From: Mya arenaria
Lineage: Eukaryota; Mollusca; Bivalvia; Myida; Myidae
Length of the DNA: 64,000 bases
Direction of reading: 5' to 3'
Assembly: GCF_026914265.1 (NCBI RefSeq)
Contig: NC_069132.1
Location: 36,822,932 to 36,886,931 of the forward strand
Shown here: piece by piece, positions 31,901 to 43,829 of the stretch
Position numbering within the stretch: position 1 is the first letter of the stretch
Layout: each line of letters starts with the position of its first letter
Program-made: the position numbers and the translations under genes
The notes under the pieces: generated by a model
The model's input: only the letters and a program-made list of their open reading frames with translations
Told to the model about the DNA's origin: nothing
Database searches by the model: none

Positions 31901-34085
31901 AGAAATGAAAAATAATAGAAATACTTACGGTAAGTATAAGAATATAACTTTGACTCTACGCATGCCAATCCACTAATATGGACATTTTGACTAAACCCAA
32001 TGCCTTATGAGACTCGAAGGTTCAAAACCCTTCAAAGTTTTTCATAATTATTAGTTTAAACATATATATTTTACAACGATTGTGAAACAAGTTATTTCAA
32101 CATTATATTAATCACTCTCGTTGGCACGATTTTACGCGAGAGTGTGGTCTTGTGTTGTGGGGGAAACCGGAGAACCCGGAGAAAACCCACTTGTCCGGCT
32201 TGGTGACCACAAACCAAACTCACATGCGCCCAAGCCGGGAATCGAACCCGGGTCGCCTAGGTGAGAAGCGAGTGTGCTAACCACTGCGCTAACCGGACAA
32301 CCATAATTATTAAGGTAGGTTTACGCATTTACACATCACATCTTGTGCTCCATACATTGTTTTATCAAAATGCAATAAAAGTACAAAGAATGTTTTATTT
32401 GACATGTAAATCTATGGCAATTAAATCAGACTTAAATGTTACAAATAGAAATATTAGAAGACAAATTTAGAATTCAATTGTACATGTAAATCGTACAAAC
32501 CTTGAATCTGTGATGGATTTTCCCTTACAAGAGCAACCACAGTGCTGAAAAATAAAATATACACTTCAGTAAATGTTTGCAAATAAACAAACTGAATATC
32601 TTACAGGCATGACCTAATACAATAATTGAAATTCATTAATGCATATTACATTGTTGAAGAAAGCTGCATTTCAGAGTTTATTTTTTGCCTAAGGAATATT
32701 AAAAATAACTGACAAATTATAATAGTATTGGGAAAAAATGACATAACCAAGGCCACAATCAATAAAAAAAACCTGGGGCCATAATTACAAACAGTCTCAA
32801 GGATGAGTCTAGACTCGGACTCAGACTCTCAATTTCCTGTTTGTTCCATTTCTTTTACAAAAACATCTGTACATAAAAGTAAAACATTCAAAAAGAAATA
32901 TAATTTAGCAGAATTCACCAGTAGTGCTAGGAAAGATATACGTACAGAGAAATGAAATTTTGCAATTTTGAGTCTGATCTCAGACTTGAGACTGTTGTAA
33001 TCACTGCCCCTGTTACTGAAAAGATCTTTAATAAGCCTCTCCAGTGGTCATATTTAATTTCATTTTTCATAATGTAAAAAATGGGTTGAGAATAAAAAAA
33101 ACACAAAATAAACAAGAGATGTTTGTCAAAAATTATGCTCCCCCCCCCACACCCCGCCCCCAGATGTACATGTTTCCTCATAGCAACAGGGAATAAGTAT
33201 ATATGACGAAATTCTAATGATGAATATGAGTTCAAACCATGACTTTTGACCTCAAAATTCATAGTTGACCATACATCCAGGAATTGTTATCACTCGGACA
33301 AGCTTTGGTCTACCGACGGACCGACTGACAGACCAACATGTGCAAAGCAATATACCCCTCCTCTTCGAAGGGGGGCATTAAAATATGCCTTACACCTTAA
33401 AATCAGGATAGGAAAACTCCAAACAATTTCATTCATTACATGTGACCCAATGTAGAATGTACATTACAAAGTGGTAAATGTAGCAATTTATATCCTTAAA
33501 AAATAAAGTCTGGGAGGGGGCTATGTAGGAGTGAGGTTGTCTGTCTGTCTATCTGTTGATTGATACTGGTAGGTCAGTCAATGTTGTATGGATGTTAACT
33601 GATAAAAGGATTGACAGACTTGAAATTTTTTTACACAATAATGTACATTTCAAATTCAACTTTGTTTACAAACCACCATTTTTGACAAAAGTTATTGCCC
33701 CTTTTCATATTAAAATTTGTCATAAGTACGGTGTCATGACAATAAATGATGGAAGGGCACACGTATTCAAATAATATTTGTGTCACATATTTAACACAAA
33801 TAAATACAAGCAAATTTCGATTTCGGTTACAAACCACTAAGTTTTTAGATTTTTTTATTCATTTTTATGCATACATACTAAAAAGCATAAAGAGAGGTCA
33901 TATCAAATTTAGCCAAATTCAGAATCAAGCCTGAATTCAAATATTATCTACTGATTCAAAAGCAGTTAGTATAAAATAACCTTATGTAAAAAATGATCAA
34001 CTTCGGAGAGCAAACTTACGACACATGTAGACAGTTTAACTGTGGCCGTGTTGTCTGAATACTGTCGTTTGTGCATCATCATCAT
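26918..34085 (-). CDS. TJAP1/BEGAIN: BEGAIN/TJAP1-family coiled-coil protein (seven exons)
   Basis: Exons in transcript order: 34085-34020, 32544-32501, 31291-31118, 29093-29027, 28628-28521, 28170-28087, 27349-26918; total 975 nt, 324 residues plus stop. Residues about 38-153 form a charged coiled coil. The diagnostic block follows: ERYRSDCN with LLQCKP (about 154-171), LPIDLQERV (about 182), and VPTSLMAKVL (about 246). These match the ERYR/LYR-x-DCN, LP-x-DFQERV and VP-T-IAKVL blocks shared by vertebrate BEGAIN and TJAP1, scaffold partners at synapses and tight junctions. The protein is far shorter than the vertebrate ones: the long disordered tail is replaced by about 70 residues with a basic RRRQR and a CVKC pair. 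A HCGCSC cysteine cluster in exon 2 is also unusual; with CVKC it might bind metal, which is inference. The start is the first of four consecutive ATGs; an upstream coding exon cannot be excluded. Confidence 0.85.
27519..27692. mobile_element. TA-flanked MITE ('cagtcgaacccygttggctcg' family), intronic
   Basis: Ends 'cagtcgaaccctgttggctc' and 'caacagggttcgactg' are inverses bordered by TA. The interior 'taaggaccgattt' and 'aagcattcccgcttggctcg' matches the copies at 7505-7674 and 59256-59421. It lies in the last intron of the BEGAIN/TJAP1-like gene. Confidence 0.75.
28895..28942. repeat. (TA)n microsatellite
   Basis: About 22 uninterrupted TA dinucleotides lie in an intron of the BEGAIN/TJAP1-like gene, about 85 bp from the donor of the exon at 29027-29093. 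Confidence 0.9.
29690..30955. mobile_element. Repeat element with about seven 145-bp tandem units and DR1 motifs
   Basis: The element is bounded by 'gcatgtctcccccattg' near 29708 and 'atgtctcccccagagaggg' near 30928. Between them, units containing 'ccttgacctttgacctagtg', 'caacctccctaccaagtttg' and 'aaaccattctcaagatattg' repeat; the four central units (30278-30795) are nearly identical with a 145-bp period, and outer units diverge. The repeated 61-75 codon frames seen here come from the unit. On the minus strand each unit reads AGGTCAAAGGTCAAGGTC. It lies in intron 3 of the BEGAIN/TJAP1-like gene. Confidence 0.85.
32054..32301 (-). mobile_element. tRNA-derived SINE with 11-bp target-site duplication
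   Basis: Read on the minus strand, it opens GTTGTCCGGTTAGCGCAGTG (A box) and continues to 'ccgggttcgattcccgg' (B box). A conserved-looking central block, 'gtgggttttctccgggttc' then 'tccggtttccccc', resembles the central domain shared by many metazoan SINEs. The body is bracketed by perfect direct repeats CATAATTATTA (32043-32053 and 32302-32312), the mark of target-primed insertion. It lies in intron 2 of the BEGAIN/TJAP1-like gene. Confidence 0.88.
33107..33381 (-). mobile_element. Minimal copy of the 146-bp array element family, reversed
   Basis: The ends 'aacaagagatgtttgtcaaa' and 'cccctcctcttcgaaggggg', and the flank 'caagctttggtctaccgacg', match in inverse orientation the borders of 47226-49207 and 60533-61063. 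Between them there is only one partial unit (with 'gacttttgacctcaaaa'), so the array has collapsed or never expanded here. Confidence 0.7.
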
Positions 34086-35150
34086 CTTCTTAGTTTGACT
34101 TCTACCAGTTCCAACAAATCATGGCTGCATCCACCACACTATGATTAGGTCTGAAATAAACCAACAAAGGTGCACAGTCACTCTCGATCAAAAGCCAGTA
34201 TCATAATGATTCATGACAGTTGCTCTTGTGGACTCAAAAATGGACATTTAGCAAGGCCTGAAATAAATAATGATTACATTTGATGTGCCTAGCCCCTCTT
34301 GATCAAGGTATGATTCCTAATAGTGGGTCATGTGGTCAAAAACGCCTGACCTGTTGCAGCCATGGCTAGTATGCCTGGAATCTTTGTTAACATCTGACCC
34401 ATCTAAGCCTCGTTCTGATTATGGAATGCCAAGCATGCATAGAATTTGAGAGTGGGCTATGACTCCCTCTTGATCAAAGTACAAATGTATAATCTCTTTT
34501 AGTTATAAGTAGCTCCTGTGGCTTCAAAACCTGGTCATCAGTTTTGGTGTCCATCCACTGCATAATCAAGTTGATATCCTGAGAAATCTCTGCATGAACA
34601 TTATTGTCAAACTGTTTGGCCATCAAGCTGTTTGGCTGGCCTAATCCAATCCAATACCAGGCCATGATAATTGTACCTGCCAATTATCTGCCGCCACATA
34701 ATTGGGAAAACCACACATACATTTGTAAATGTCAGTTTTATTCATATCAGCTTACAATTAATTAGTACTTGTTTGTTCATACAGCTTATTAATGATTGTT
34801 CGAAAATTGATCCTAATGAGCTGATGATATTGATATCATTTGCCGGCTGCATTTTATCATCTACTTGCACAATATTTGTTTAGCAATATGAATATCGAAC
34901 AATGCATTACTGTTTTTAATCAACCTTTTCCATTGCAATAGCCTACTATACACACATGGTCTCCATCAATAAATATCTGGTATGAACATTGTACAAGCAT
35001 TAACTCCATGACTGCTTATCTGAAATGATCAATAGCTAATGAAACAATGTCTTACCACTAGACTCTTGATATCCACACTAAACGTTCCAATATAATAAAT
35101 GCTCCAAGTTTATATTGCATATAATAATTGCAAAGTAATATAACATAGAA

Positions 35151-35336
35151 TCACGCAAGGTAGCAAGTATAAAACTTTACTGAAGAAAACAGCTGCAAAT
35201 TAACAGCAAATAAAACGCTAAAAAATAACACAAGCATAGCAATATCCATTAAAGAAGCTATGGGATAAAGATTGTTGGTGGTACTGGCCTTGGCGTTATC
35301 CAGAATTATTGACAGTTTCTGTCCGAGCAGAGACAT
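35151..35336 (-). CDS. Candidate small membrane-protein ORF, 61 codons, unproven
   Basis: The start codon has a favourable context (aaaATGtct). The first 30 codons have gene-like codon use (MSLLGQKLS, DNAKAST), followed by one hydrophobic segment (about residues 28-48, IAMLVLFFSVLFAV). I do not recognise it. It sits 1.07 kb upstream of the BEGAIN/TJAP1-like gene on the same strand and could be an alternative first exon (donor GTAAAG at 35180-35175). However, the phase does not fit the exon ending at 34020, whose upstream frame carries stops. It may be a microprotein or chance. Confidence 0.25.
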   Translation of the reverse strand: MSLLGQKLSIILDNAKASTTNNLYPIASLMDIAMLVLFFSVLFAVNLQLFSSVKFYTCYLA

Positions 35337-37977
35337 TTTGAGAAGAAATTGGTACTTTCCTGGAACGCGAGATTTTCTTAAGCTGTTGGTGCTGTGTTAG
35401 GTATTATAGGTTATATTTAGATCTTTTATAGGATTTTCTGTCTGTATTTGAGATTATGCTGTAAATTTCATGGCCAAAATATCATAAATAGGTACCAATG
35501 CCTGACTAAAAATGTTTGAATAATACGATTTTCAGCCAAATTTGGTCAAACTCTGAGGTCTAAAGTTTACCAAAGATTGAAAAAATTATTAGAGGCCCCT
35601 CCTCTCAATTGCACAAGATATATAGAGACCATAAAATTGATGAAATAATTAACTTAAAGTTTCTCTTGTGAATTATTTAAATTGATTTAAACAGTCCTAC
35701 TCATTTTCCCAATGCAAACATTCCAGATTAGATATTTATTGGTCTACCGGTATTTTTGATGCCCCTCCCCGGCCCCCGTAATGTGATGGGATTGCCTGGG
35801 GTGGGTCCAGGAATTTACTTGAGAGGGGGCAATTTCACAGCACACATTGAGCAACCCCCTACCATGTTACCAAAATCATAGGCATTAAACACAATATTGG
35901 GGTTTAGTTTGGACGTCCTCTTCCATGAACATTTTGGATAATTTTAGTCTAAAACGGTGCATTTTGGATCTGCTAGTGTTGACTGATTTATGTCCATCAG
36001 ACCTCTTGTTGTTTTTTTGCAATAGGGGGTATTGATTGGTGAAGCTTGCACGAAACACAGCCCTGTACTCGAAACCAGTCTGCCCACTTCCACATGAATA
36101 ATGAACACACAAATCCAATTACCAAGTTTTTCGCTGATACTGTAATAGTGTATGATTCTTCAAAGTGGGGAATAGCTTTAATAATTGGGTTTTCCCCCAG
36201 GTCAAGAAAAGAGGAAGATACACAATAATGTTTACATTAATTTAGGGTTTCAGCTAATGTGTTTTTCATACACACATGTTTAAGAGGGTGCTGCACACTG
36301 CTATTTTTTGGTAGACGGCTTCTGCAGTCACAGAAACCAGCATGTGCACCCTTCTGCCTTCTTAGAATTAGATGCTATAGCTAATCAAATGATTCCTTTT
36401 TTGTTCAAAAGCTTTTTACATATGACTTTAAATACATACAATCTCATTAAAATCCCCAATACGTGCTTCATAACATTTCTTAATGTTACATAACGCCATG
36501 AAAAGAAGAGAACGTCACAATATGATGTTAATTACATTGAAATACATACAAACTATATAAAACTGGAAGTTGGAAGCTTAAACTACTTAAACTACTTAAA
36601 CTACATGTAAACACATTTCTGTCTGTATCCATTTCTATCTGTTTCGGTCAAATTTATAAAAAGTTATTTACACCCAATAAAAGGTGCCGTTTCACCCGTA
36701 ATTAAGCGCCAATCGTTTTTTATGTTCCACCCTGTGCTTTTTAAACTTAGCTAAACCCATATTAATTATGATAATAAGACTAAGGCCCCGCCCCCCTCCC
36801 CCTCAATTTTTTGTCTAGTGAGCATTTCATGTCAATATGGTAAAGAATCTACACAGGGTGCATCGTCCAGTGAAATGAAGTTAGGAACTACCAAGCAAAC
36901 ATTTTACCCGAAAAGAAAAATGATAAAAAAATTAATCAGCTTGCAATAAAAAATATAGGATCAGGGGCACAAAAAGTAGGGTAGGTCGGAAACTAACATT
37001 ATTTTGTTACTGAAGGGTTTGTGACACACTACTGATGTATCTCACAGTCTGTTGCTTGCTCTGGCATGTTCAAAATTATACTGTCCCCTGACTTTGCTAA
37101 TGTTTTTGCAGATATGCTGACACTGTTTTACTGTAGCCCTGTCCGTTGGTACCGATCCCCAAAAACTGCCTAAAAAATTGTGCTCTGACATAGCTCCGGC
37201 AAGCCAAATTGGCTAGGTGTGACAGGCCCTCTATCAGTTAAAAACAATTTACAATGCTTCCATTGAAAGGAAATATAATTTGCTTTCTATTGCAAAAAAG
37301 TGATCATCAAAACCATAGCTGGAGACTTTTACTGTGATTTAAGAAGACAAATACATCTAAAGGGTTGCGTCATTCAGATATTGTTGATATTCTGACAAAA
37401 TGGCGAATCTTGTTACAATTCCATTTCCTTTAAAACTCCTGTGTAATGGTATAAAATTTAATATGACATACCTAGAGGTTAGCTACAATAATGAGCGATC
37501 AGGAATACTTTTTTATTATTTTGACATTTCTTATGTATCCCTGTAATGCTACAACTCTCTACCATTTAACACCGGGTGAAAGACGATATAGTAATGTTAT
37601 ACATCGATGTTGAATAATAATGACAATGTTGTTCAATATATACTCGACAGTGATCTTAACTGGATTTAATTTGTCATTAGTCGTTATTTTCACATAAAAA
37701 TATTCTGGATCACGAATACCATTTTACATGTACACAACCTCTCAGATTTGTCCCAGATTTACAGATATCGGGATACTCGATAAACAATCGACACATGTAA
37801 GTGTTTTATGATATCTGAACATGTTGTTATGGCATAATGACATAAATAAATATGTGTTTAATAGTAGGCAATACTATTTTCGTAGAAATTTGAATTTATA
37901 AGGGAGATATTTTTGAAATTGTGGCCGCGAGGATTCCCTGTGCAAGGCCCGTTCGCTACTTTATGCTGGGATGGTGG
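35337..37977. other. Gene-empty stretch
   Basis: No exon or ordered repeat is evident. Short pyrimidine runs ('cccctccccggcccccg' near 35762; 'cccccctccccctc' near 36790) sit in AT-rich DNA. Confidence 0.5.
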
Positions 37978-38163
37978 ACGTCACGAGTCTGCCATAGTAA
38001 AAAAAATCGTCAAAAGACTCGTTGACGGCCATTTAGGTGGACTAACTTAGAGGTAAAATTTACCTCTAGGTTAGTCCACCTAAACTGAAACGAATCATGT
38101 TGAAAAGAGCATGGTTATTTACCGTAAATAACCATGCTCTTTTCAACATGATTCGTTTCAGTT
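37978..38163. repeat. Cluster of three adjacent palindromes
   Basis: First, 'cgtcacgagtct' (about 37979-37990) and 'agactcgttgacg' (about 38015-38027) are inverses with one extra base. Second, 38032-38057 and 38059-38084 are 26-bp inverse arms with one mismatch and a 1-nt centre. Third, 38083-38122 and 38124-38163 are perfect 40-bp inverse arms around one base at 38123. The second and third share two bases. Confidence 0.9.
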
Positions 38164-39124
38164 AATTGTTACTTAATTCTTCACTGGAATGATGATGAGC
38201 TATTTTTTTTCAACTTCAAATCTTCACTGCTTGGTGACATGTTATAGAATTATGTTTCATGAATTAACGTTTTAATTAAAATGAATACATTATTTTTAAA
38301 GGTAACTCATTTATAAAGGTTACTGTGCACTTTAAACTGATTCCTTCAATTAAAGAAACAAACAAATATTGTGTCATTATTACCCAATGTGTGTACTTTT
38401 GCACAATGCTAACCAAATTTTGACGTGAATTTATACTGGTCAAGTTAAATAATGGCTTAATGATAAGTAGTATTTACTATTTACATAGTTCTGGTTTCCA
38501 TAACTTTAATGTAGATATATTTCTTTTTAGGTTCACTACACATTTAAGAACACGTCCCAAAAGGTAATATATAATGTGTTCGGTGAAGTTTTAGGTACTA
38601 TTTAAAATGATATCCCCAATGTATTATCTTTTTATTCCGAATCACTAAATTAAAATTATAATGTGAGATTTGATTTGACTATATGGAAACAAGTCATGTG
38701 ATACTCTATGCCAGTGTATGTTGCTGATGTACGTGACAATAGATGAATAAGTATTCAAAATGATACAGTATCATTATGAGCATAGCTGATCATATCAACA
38801 ATATGACAATCTGAAATTACAAAAAAAGTACAAATTACACGGAATAACTTCCATAATTTTATTAAATAAAAGTACTATATCAGTTCAAATCAATGTTAGT
38901 TCAAATTATTAATAATGTTATCTTACCAAATAAAAAACAACTGTTTTATTACTTCTGTTGTTGTTGTTGTTGTTGACGTTTACGTATTTCACTTCCGTTT
39001 TTCACCGTTAGGTCAAACAGCAGTAACTGTTATGGGAGCAGACAACAATCTAAACGAGTCGCCACACAGTCTCACATCTAAGAAACATCCATGATCATCG
39101 TTGATACCGCAAACACTCCGTTCA

Positions 39125-39340
<216 letters not shown>

Positions 39341-39731
39341 TATCGATTTTGTTTTTACATTATCGTATAAAAGTGAATATATACCAAAACAATGCATACA
39401 TGTACTTCCTTTTCTTATATTTACAACTCATCTTCCATTCTTTAAATGAACTGTCTTTTGGCGATTGCGAACATTTTACGATGAACGCAACATCTTTGTA
39501 TATGTTCGGATCGCGAATCATAGCATAACAATATACATGTAAATTGAAAATTGTGTATCTTGTTATTGTTTGTATTGTGTCAGCAGACCTCGAAAATCTT
39601 AAATCAATATGTTTGAAAGTGATAACTTATGAAAAGTTAATTGTAGTGTTGTCATAATTATTTTTTTTACGTTTAAAGTGATTTTAAGTGATTGATGTTT
39701 CCCGCGTTATTGCGACGTAATTTGGTAACCT

Positions 39732-42442
39732 GGCCCCAATATCACGAAAATACTCAATTTAAATCCCAATCTCAACTCTTTTTATCAAATTACAGCATCA
39801 TATGATTCAAAACTGTAAATGTTTAACCCTTTTTAAACGGTGCGGGGTGATACAGGAATCCAGTGGATTTCACGTGAAATCCACTCAAAACGTGAAATCC
39901 ACTCAGAACTCAGTTATTTTAATTAATAATTTATTTATTTTGTATACATATTAGAAAGTGCCTCATGAAGGGTTTATATTTCAAATTTTATTGAAATTGG
40001 TCAAAAAATAAAGAAGTTAGAGCAATTTTTCATTTTTTTCCAAAAATAGATCGGAAATCGAGGTGAAATCCAGATTCCAATAAGTGAAATCCACTCATAA
40101 CTCATTAATTTTAATAAATAATTTTCTGTTTTTGTATATTTATTAGAAAGTGCCTCTTAAAGGGTTTATATTTCAAATTTTATTAAAATTGGTCAAAAAA
40201 TGAAGAAGTTAGAGCAATTTTTCGAAAATAGATCGGAAATCGAGGTGAAATCCAGTTTTCTAGAAGTGAAATCCACTCACAACTCTTTAATTTTAATAAA
40301 TAATTTTCTGTTTTTGTATATTTATTAGAAAGTGCCTCATAAAGGGTTTATATTTCAAATTTTATTGAAATTGGTCAAAAAATGAAGAAGTTAGAGCAAT
40401 TTTTCGAAAATAGATCGGAAATCGAGGTGAAATCCAGTTTTCGAGAAGTGAAATCCACTCTCAACTCAGTTTTATTAATTAGAAATTTTTATTTTTTGTA
40501 TACATTTTGGAAAGTGCCTAATGAAGGGTTTATATTTCAAATTTTATTGAAATATATCAAGAAATGAAGAAGTTAGAGCAAATTTTCGGAAATCGAAGTG
40601 AAATCCACATTTTGACAAGTGAAATCCACTTTTTCAGACGTGAAATCCACCCATAACTCATTTATTTTTAACAAATTAATTTTTCTGTAGAACAAATAAT
40701 TGAAAGGGCTTCATAATGGGTTTATATTTCAAATTTTATCCAAATTGATCCAAAAATAAGAAAGTTGTAGACCTATTTTGAAAAAAAGATCGGAAATCGA
40801 AGTGAAATCCACATTTTGACAAGTGAAATCCACTTTTTCAGACGTGAAATCCACTCATAACTCATTTATTTTTAACATTTTTTTTTTTTGTTGAACAAAT
40901 ATTGAAAAGGCATTATCATCGGTTTATATTTTTAAATGGAATTGGTCCAAAAATGAAGAAGTCTGATAAATATAATTAAAATTGAACATGTAGTGTTGGA
41001 TATACGTATTATTTGATATTTAAACGGATAATTAATTGTTTCTGTGTATTTTGTTTTATTATATTTGGATATTTTAAAGGATAATTAATTGTTTCTGTAT
41101 ATTTCTGCTGTATTTTTCATAAAATGGGAACCTTTCCAAATGAGCAAGCTTGAGCTTAAGTCTTGGGACCAACGTCATCTCAAGTTGTATAAAGTGTGCT
41201 TGTGTCGGGGATGAGTACAACTACACAGCAGCACTGAATCGGTAAGTGTAATATATACTTAGCATATTTTATAATATGCTTATTATTCAAAACGGAGACG
41301 TTTTATATGAGTTAATGCAATATTTATTCATTTCAAAAATATATTTCATAATAAGTTTAAAAGTACATTAACAATCATGAATAGATATTACTACATCTTT
41401 AAATGAATGAATGAAGCACATTTGAAAACATAAATAACAACTATATAACAACAATAAATTAATAACTACGTGTTTTTATAAGCACATTTGCGAACTACTA
41501 CTACTATTACTACAACAATAAGCATATTTATAACTAACATCACAATAATTGCTTTTAGCTGGTATTAATCTGTGAAATTACGTAATATGTTTCCTGATGG
41601 CGTGAAAGTATTTAATGTGTCCTTTGTTGTTGTAGTGCACCATGTCATTGTGATAGTCCTTATGAAATCTTATGTCCTTCATTTCAATGCATTGTACACT
41701 TTTTCGAACAAGATTATTGATGCGTTTTCTCTGTGCGTTGAAACTTTTTTTGCTTAGAAATTTGTCTTTGAAGTTCCCCTTTCTGTTTACCTGTGTATAT
41801 TTTTTCATATTTTGCTATTGTTTATTTTGTGTAATTATTTTCCTTAACTGTTGTGAACATACCTTTTCATTATCTCTCATTATTGCAAACCAAGTTAAAC
41901 ATATGATTTCACTTGGTGTAACTTTGTTCTGTTGTATTTGTTTGTTTCGTTTTTATTTTTTTATGATAACGTATATCAACCAATGTACATGCATAAATAA
42001 CCATAAATAAATGTCTGGCATTAAATTTTTAATATTTTCAAAATTCGAAAGTAAAAAAGGGCCATGATTGAGAGCGCCTCCACGTGGTATGGCCTGGATG
42101 TGTATGGATATTGTGTTTATCATGAAAAAAATAAACAATTATGCATATCTCTATCGCAATCGCAATCTCTCATTCAGTATGTTGATTAAAAAAATATTTT
42201 AAAGAAAAAAAAATACTTAAGTGCAATTTATTATTTTTGAGTTTTACTCAAGTACATTTCGGCTGTAGAAATGTTTTTTTAGATTATTGAACAATTCTGT
42301 TAATCATCATAATGCATGTGAGAATGTGCTTTTAGAAATAGTAAAACATTAGTAATGTTTAATAATGTCAAACTGTAATGTGTAAAAAGGAGTTGAGACT
42401 GAGACTGAGATTTTACTTAAGTATTTTCGTGATATTGGGGCC
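39732..42442. mobile_element. 2.7-kb composite flanked by 'ccccaatatcacgaaaatact' terminal repeats
   Basis: 'gtaacctggccccaatatc' at 39726-39744 and its inverse 'gatattggggcctggttac' at 42431-42449 form terminal repeats of about 30 bp, extended by 'acgaaaatact'. In the other copies (24311-24715 and the shell of 56540-58424) these ends enclose a few hundred bp, so most of this interval is later insertion, including the array at 39850-40960. A minus-strand frame (41808-41578) contains HNDMVHYNNKGH, loosely like the catalytic end of SGNH-type domains; this is too weak to call a gene. Confidence 0.6.
39850..40960. repeat. 'gtgaaatccactc' tandem array, about 185-bp unit, about six copies
   Basis: Each unit has GTGAAATCCACTCAYAACTC, 'agaaagtgcctcatgaaggg', 'tttatatttcaaattttatt', 'gaagaagttagagcaatttt' and 'agatcggaaatcgaggtg'. 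The 'gaagttagagcaattttt' phase recurs near 40011, 40203 and 40385. Later units (40560-40960) are more diverged. Confidence 0.85.
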
Positions 42443-43829
42443 TGGTTACGGTCGGGTCGTTCTATTTACAGAATGGGTGAAGAAGAATAACTGTAAGGTT
42501 TTTCTTAAATGAAATGACGTTATAATTTTTTTTACAATTCTTAAATGAAATAATGAACTATTGGTGTAAATATAAGTAATGAATTGCGTGATTGGTCTCA
42601 TAGTCGGGGGGGGGGGGGGTTGAATGCAGTTGAGCTGGTTAAAGTACTCGTGGAGTCCTTCGGACTCCACACACTTTGACACTTTAGTTTATCTGCAGAA
42701 TAAGATATCTACAAATTATTGTTTTATGTATTGCAAACTTAGTTAAATAAATAATCATAAATTTCGAAATAATTTCAACTTAGAATAAAAAGGGTAATGG
42801 TATCATCGGAAAGTAATAACTATAGTAAACAAGTAGCATTTTAAAGTGTGTTTTCGCTGTCACTTGGCTACTGTTGTAATTATTTGTTATCAGAAGCCGC
42901 TACTGTTAATTGCTTGGGTATTGTCACTGGTGCAAGTGTCATTCATGAGAAGGGACTTTGAATTGCGTTTGAAGAATACAGTAAAATTTGGAAACTTAAA
43001 ATTTAGATGAAAAAAAAATCAAATTGATGGTGCTTAACGGACAAATTCCCAATTAAAAAAGAAAAACGGCATACTTAGTTATAATTATAATTCTTGTCTC
43101 CAGCAACGTTAGCTACAAACAAGCTTTCTTAAAGCAAGCAAATACAGCAGTGCATCTTCTAGCTTCGAATCCGAGCAAGAAAATCAAATAAAATCAATTG
43201 ATTTGCAAGTTAAGCCTTTTGATTGTACTTTTTTTTAACAGAACAGAGTTTATTCGTCTTAAATTTACATTTTACTGACCGTTCCAAGGCGGTACCTAAC
43301 AATCCTTGATAAACATACCTAGTTTTTATATTTATAGTATGTATGCACTATGCTGCTTGTGGAGTTTTGGGCTGTTCTTCCATGTTTCTTGTTTGTGATT
43401 TTATGTTCTATGTCTTTGACGTTTACCCAGTGCCATTAAACTGGGTTTATATTTATGCGAAAAGCTATTAATGTATAAACTTTTGCTACTGAGCTTGTTT
43501 CTGTAGCTTTTCGCATAAATATCAAAACATTACGGTTTCTCATCATATATAAAAAATACATGCAATAGTAAAACAATACGCATTACACGAGTATGAGTAT
43601 GAGTTTCTACATATGACATATCAACAAAATAATACTTAAATATAAAGCAATGCATGAGTTCATAAATATGAAAACAAGAAAACAAATACTAATTTGTCAT
43701 CACATTAAGAATATATTACGCAAAGAAGAAAAAAATGTTGTTTAATATGTTAATTCTAATTTTATATGCATCTCTTATATAGGTAACAAGATTATTTAGT
43801 GTGTTTCTTTATTTAGATTTAAGCAGTGA
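42443..43829. other. Gene-empty stretch
   Basis: Nothing gene-like was recognised. It holds a poly-G run of about 14 at 42606-42619, a short hairpin at 42652-42669 ('gagtccttcggactc'), and a pair of inverted strings 'atttatgcgaaaagct' and 'agcttttcgcataaat' (about 43451 and 43506). Confidence 0.5.

Noticed and set aside
32222-32301. Possible functional tRNA gene with A and B boxes on the minus strand
   Set aside because: It continues directly into a SINE body flanked by target duplications and lacks proper acceptor-stem pairing.
41572-41808. Minus-strand frame with HNDMVHYNNKGHIKYFH as a hydrolase gene
   Set aside because: Only 76 codons, AT-driven composition, no other family motifs; noted only as a hint within the composite element.
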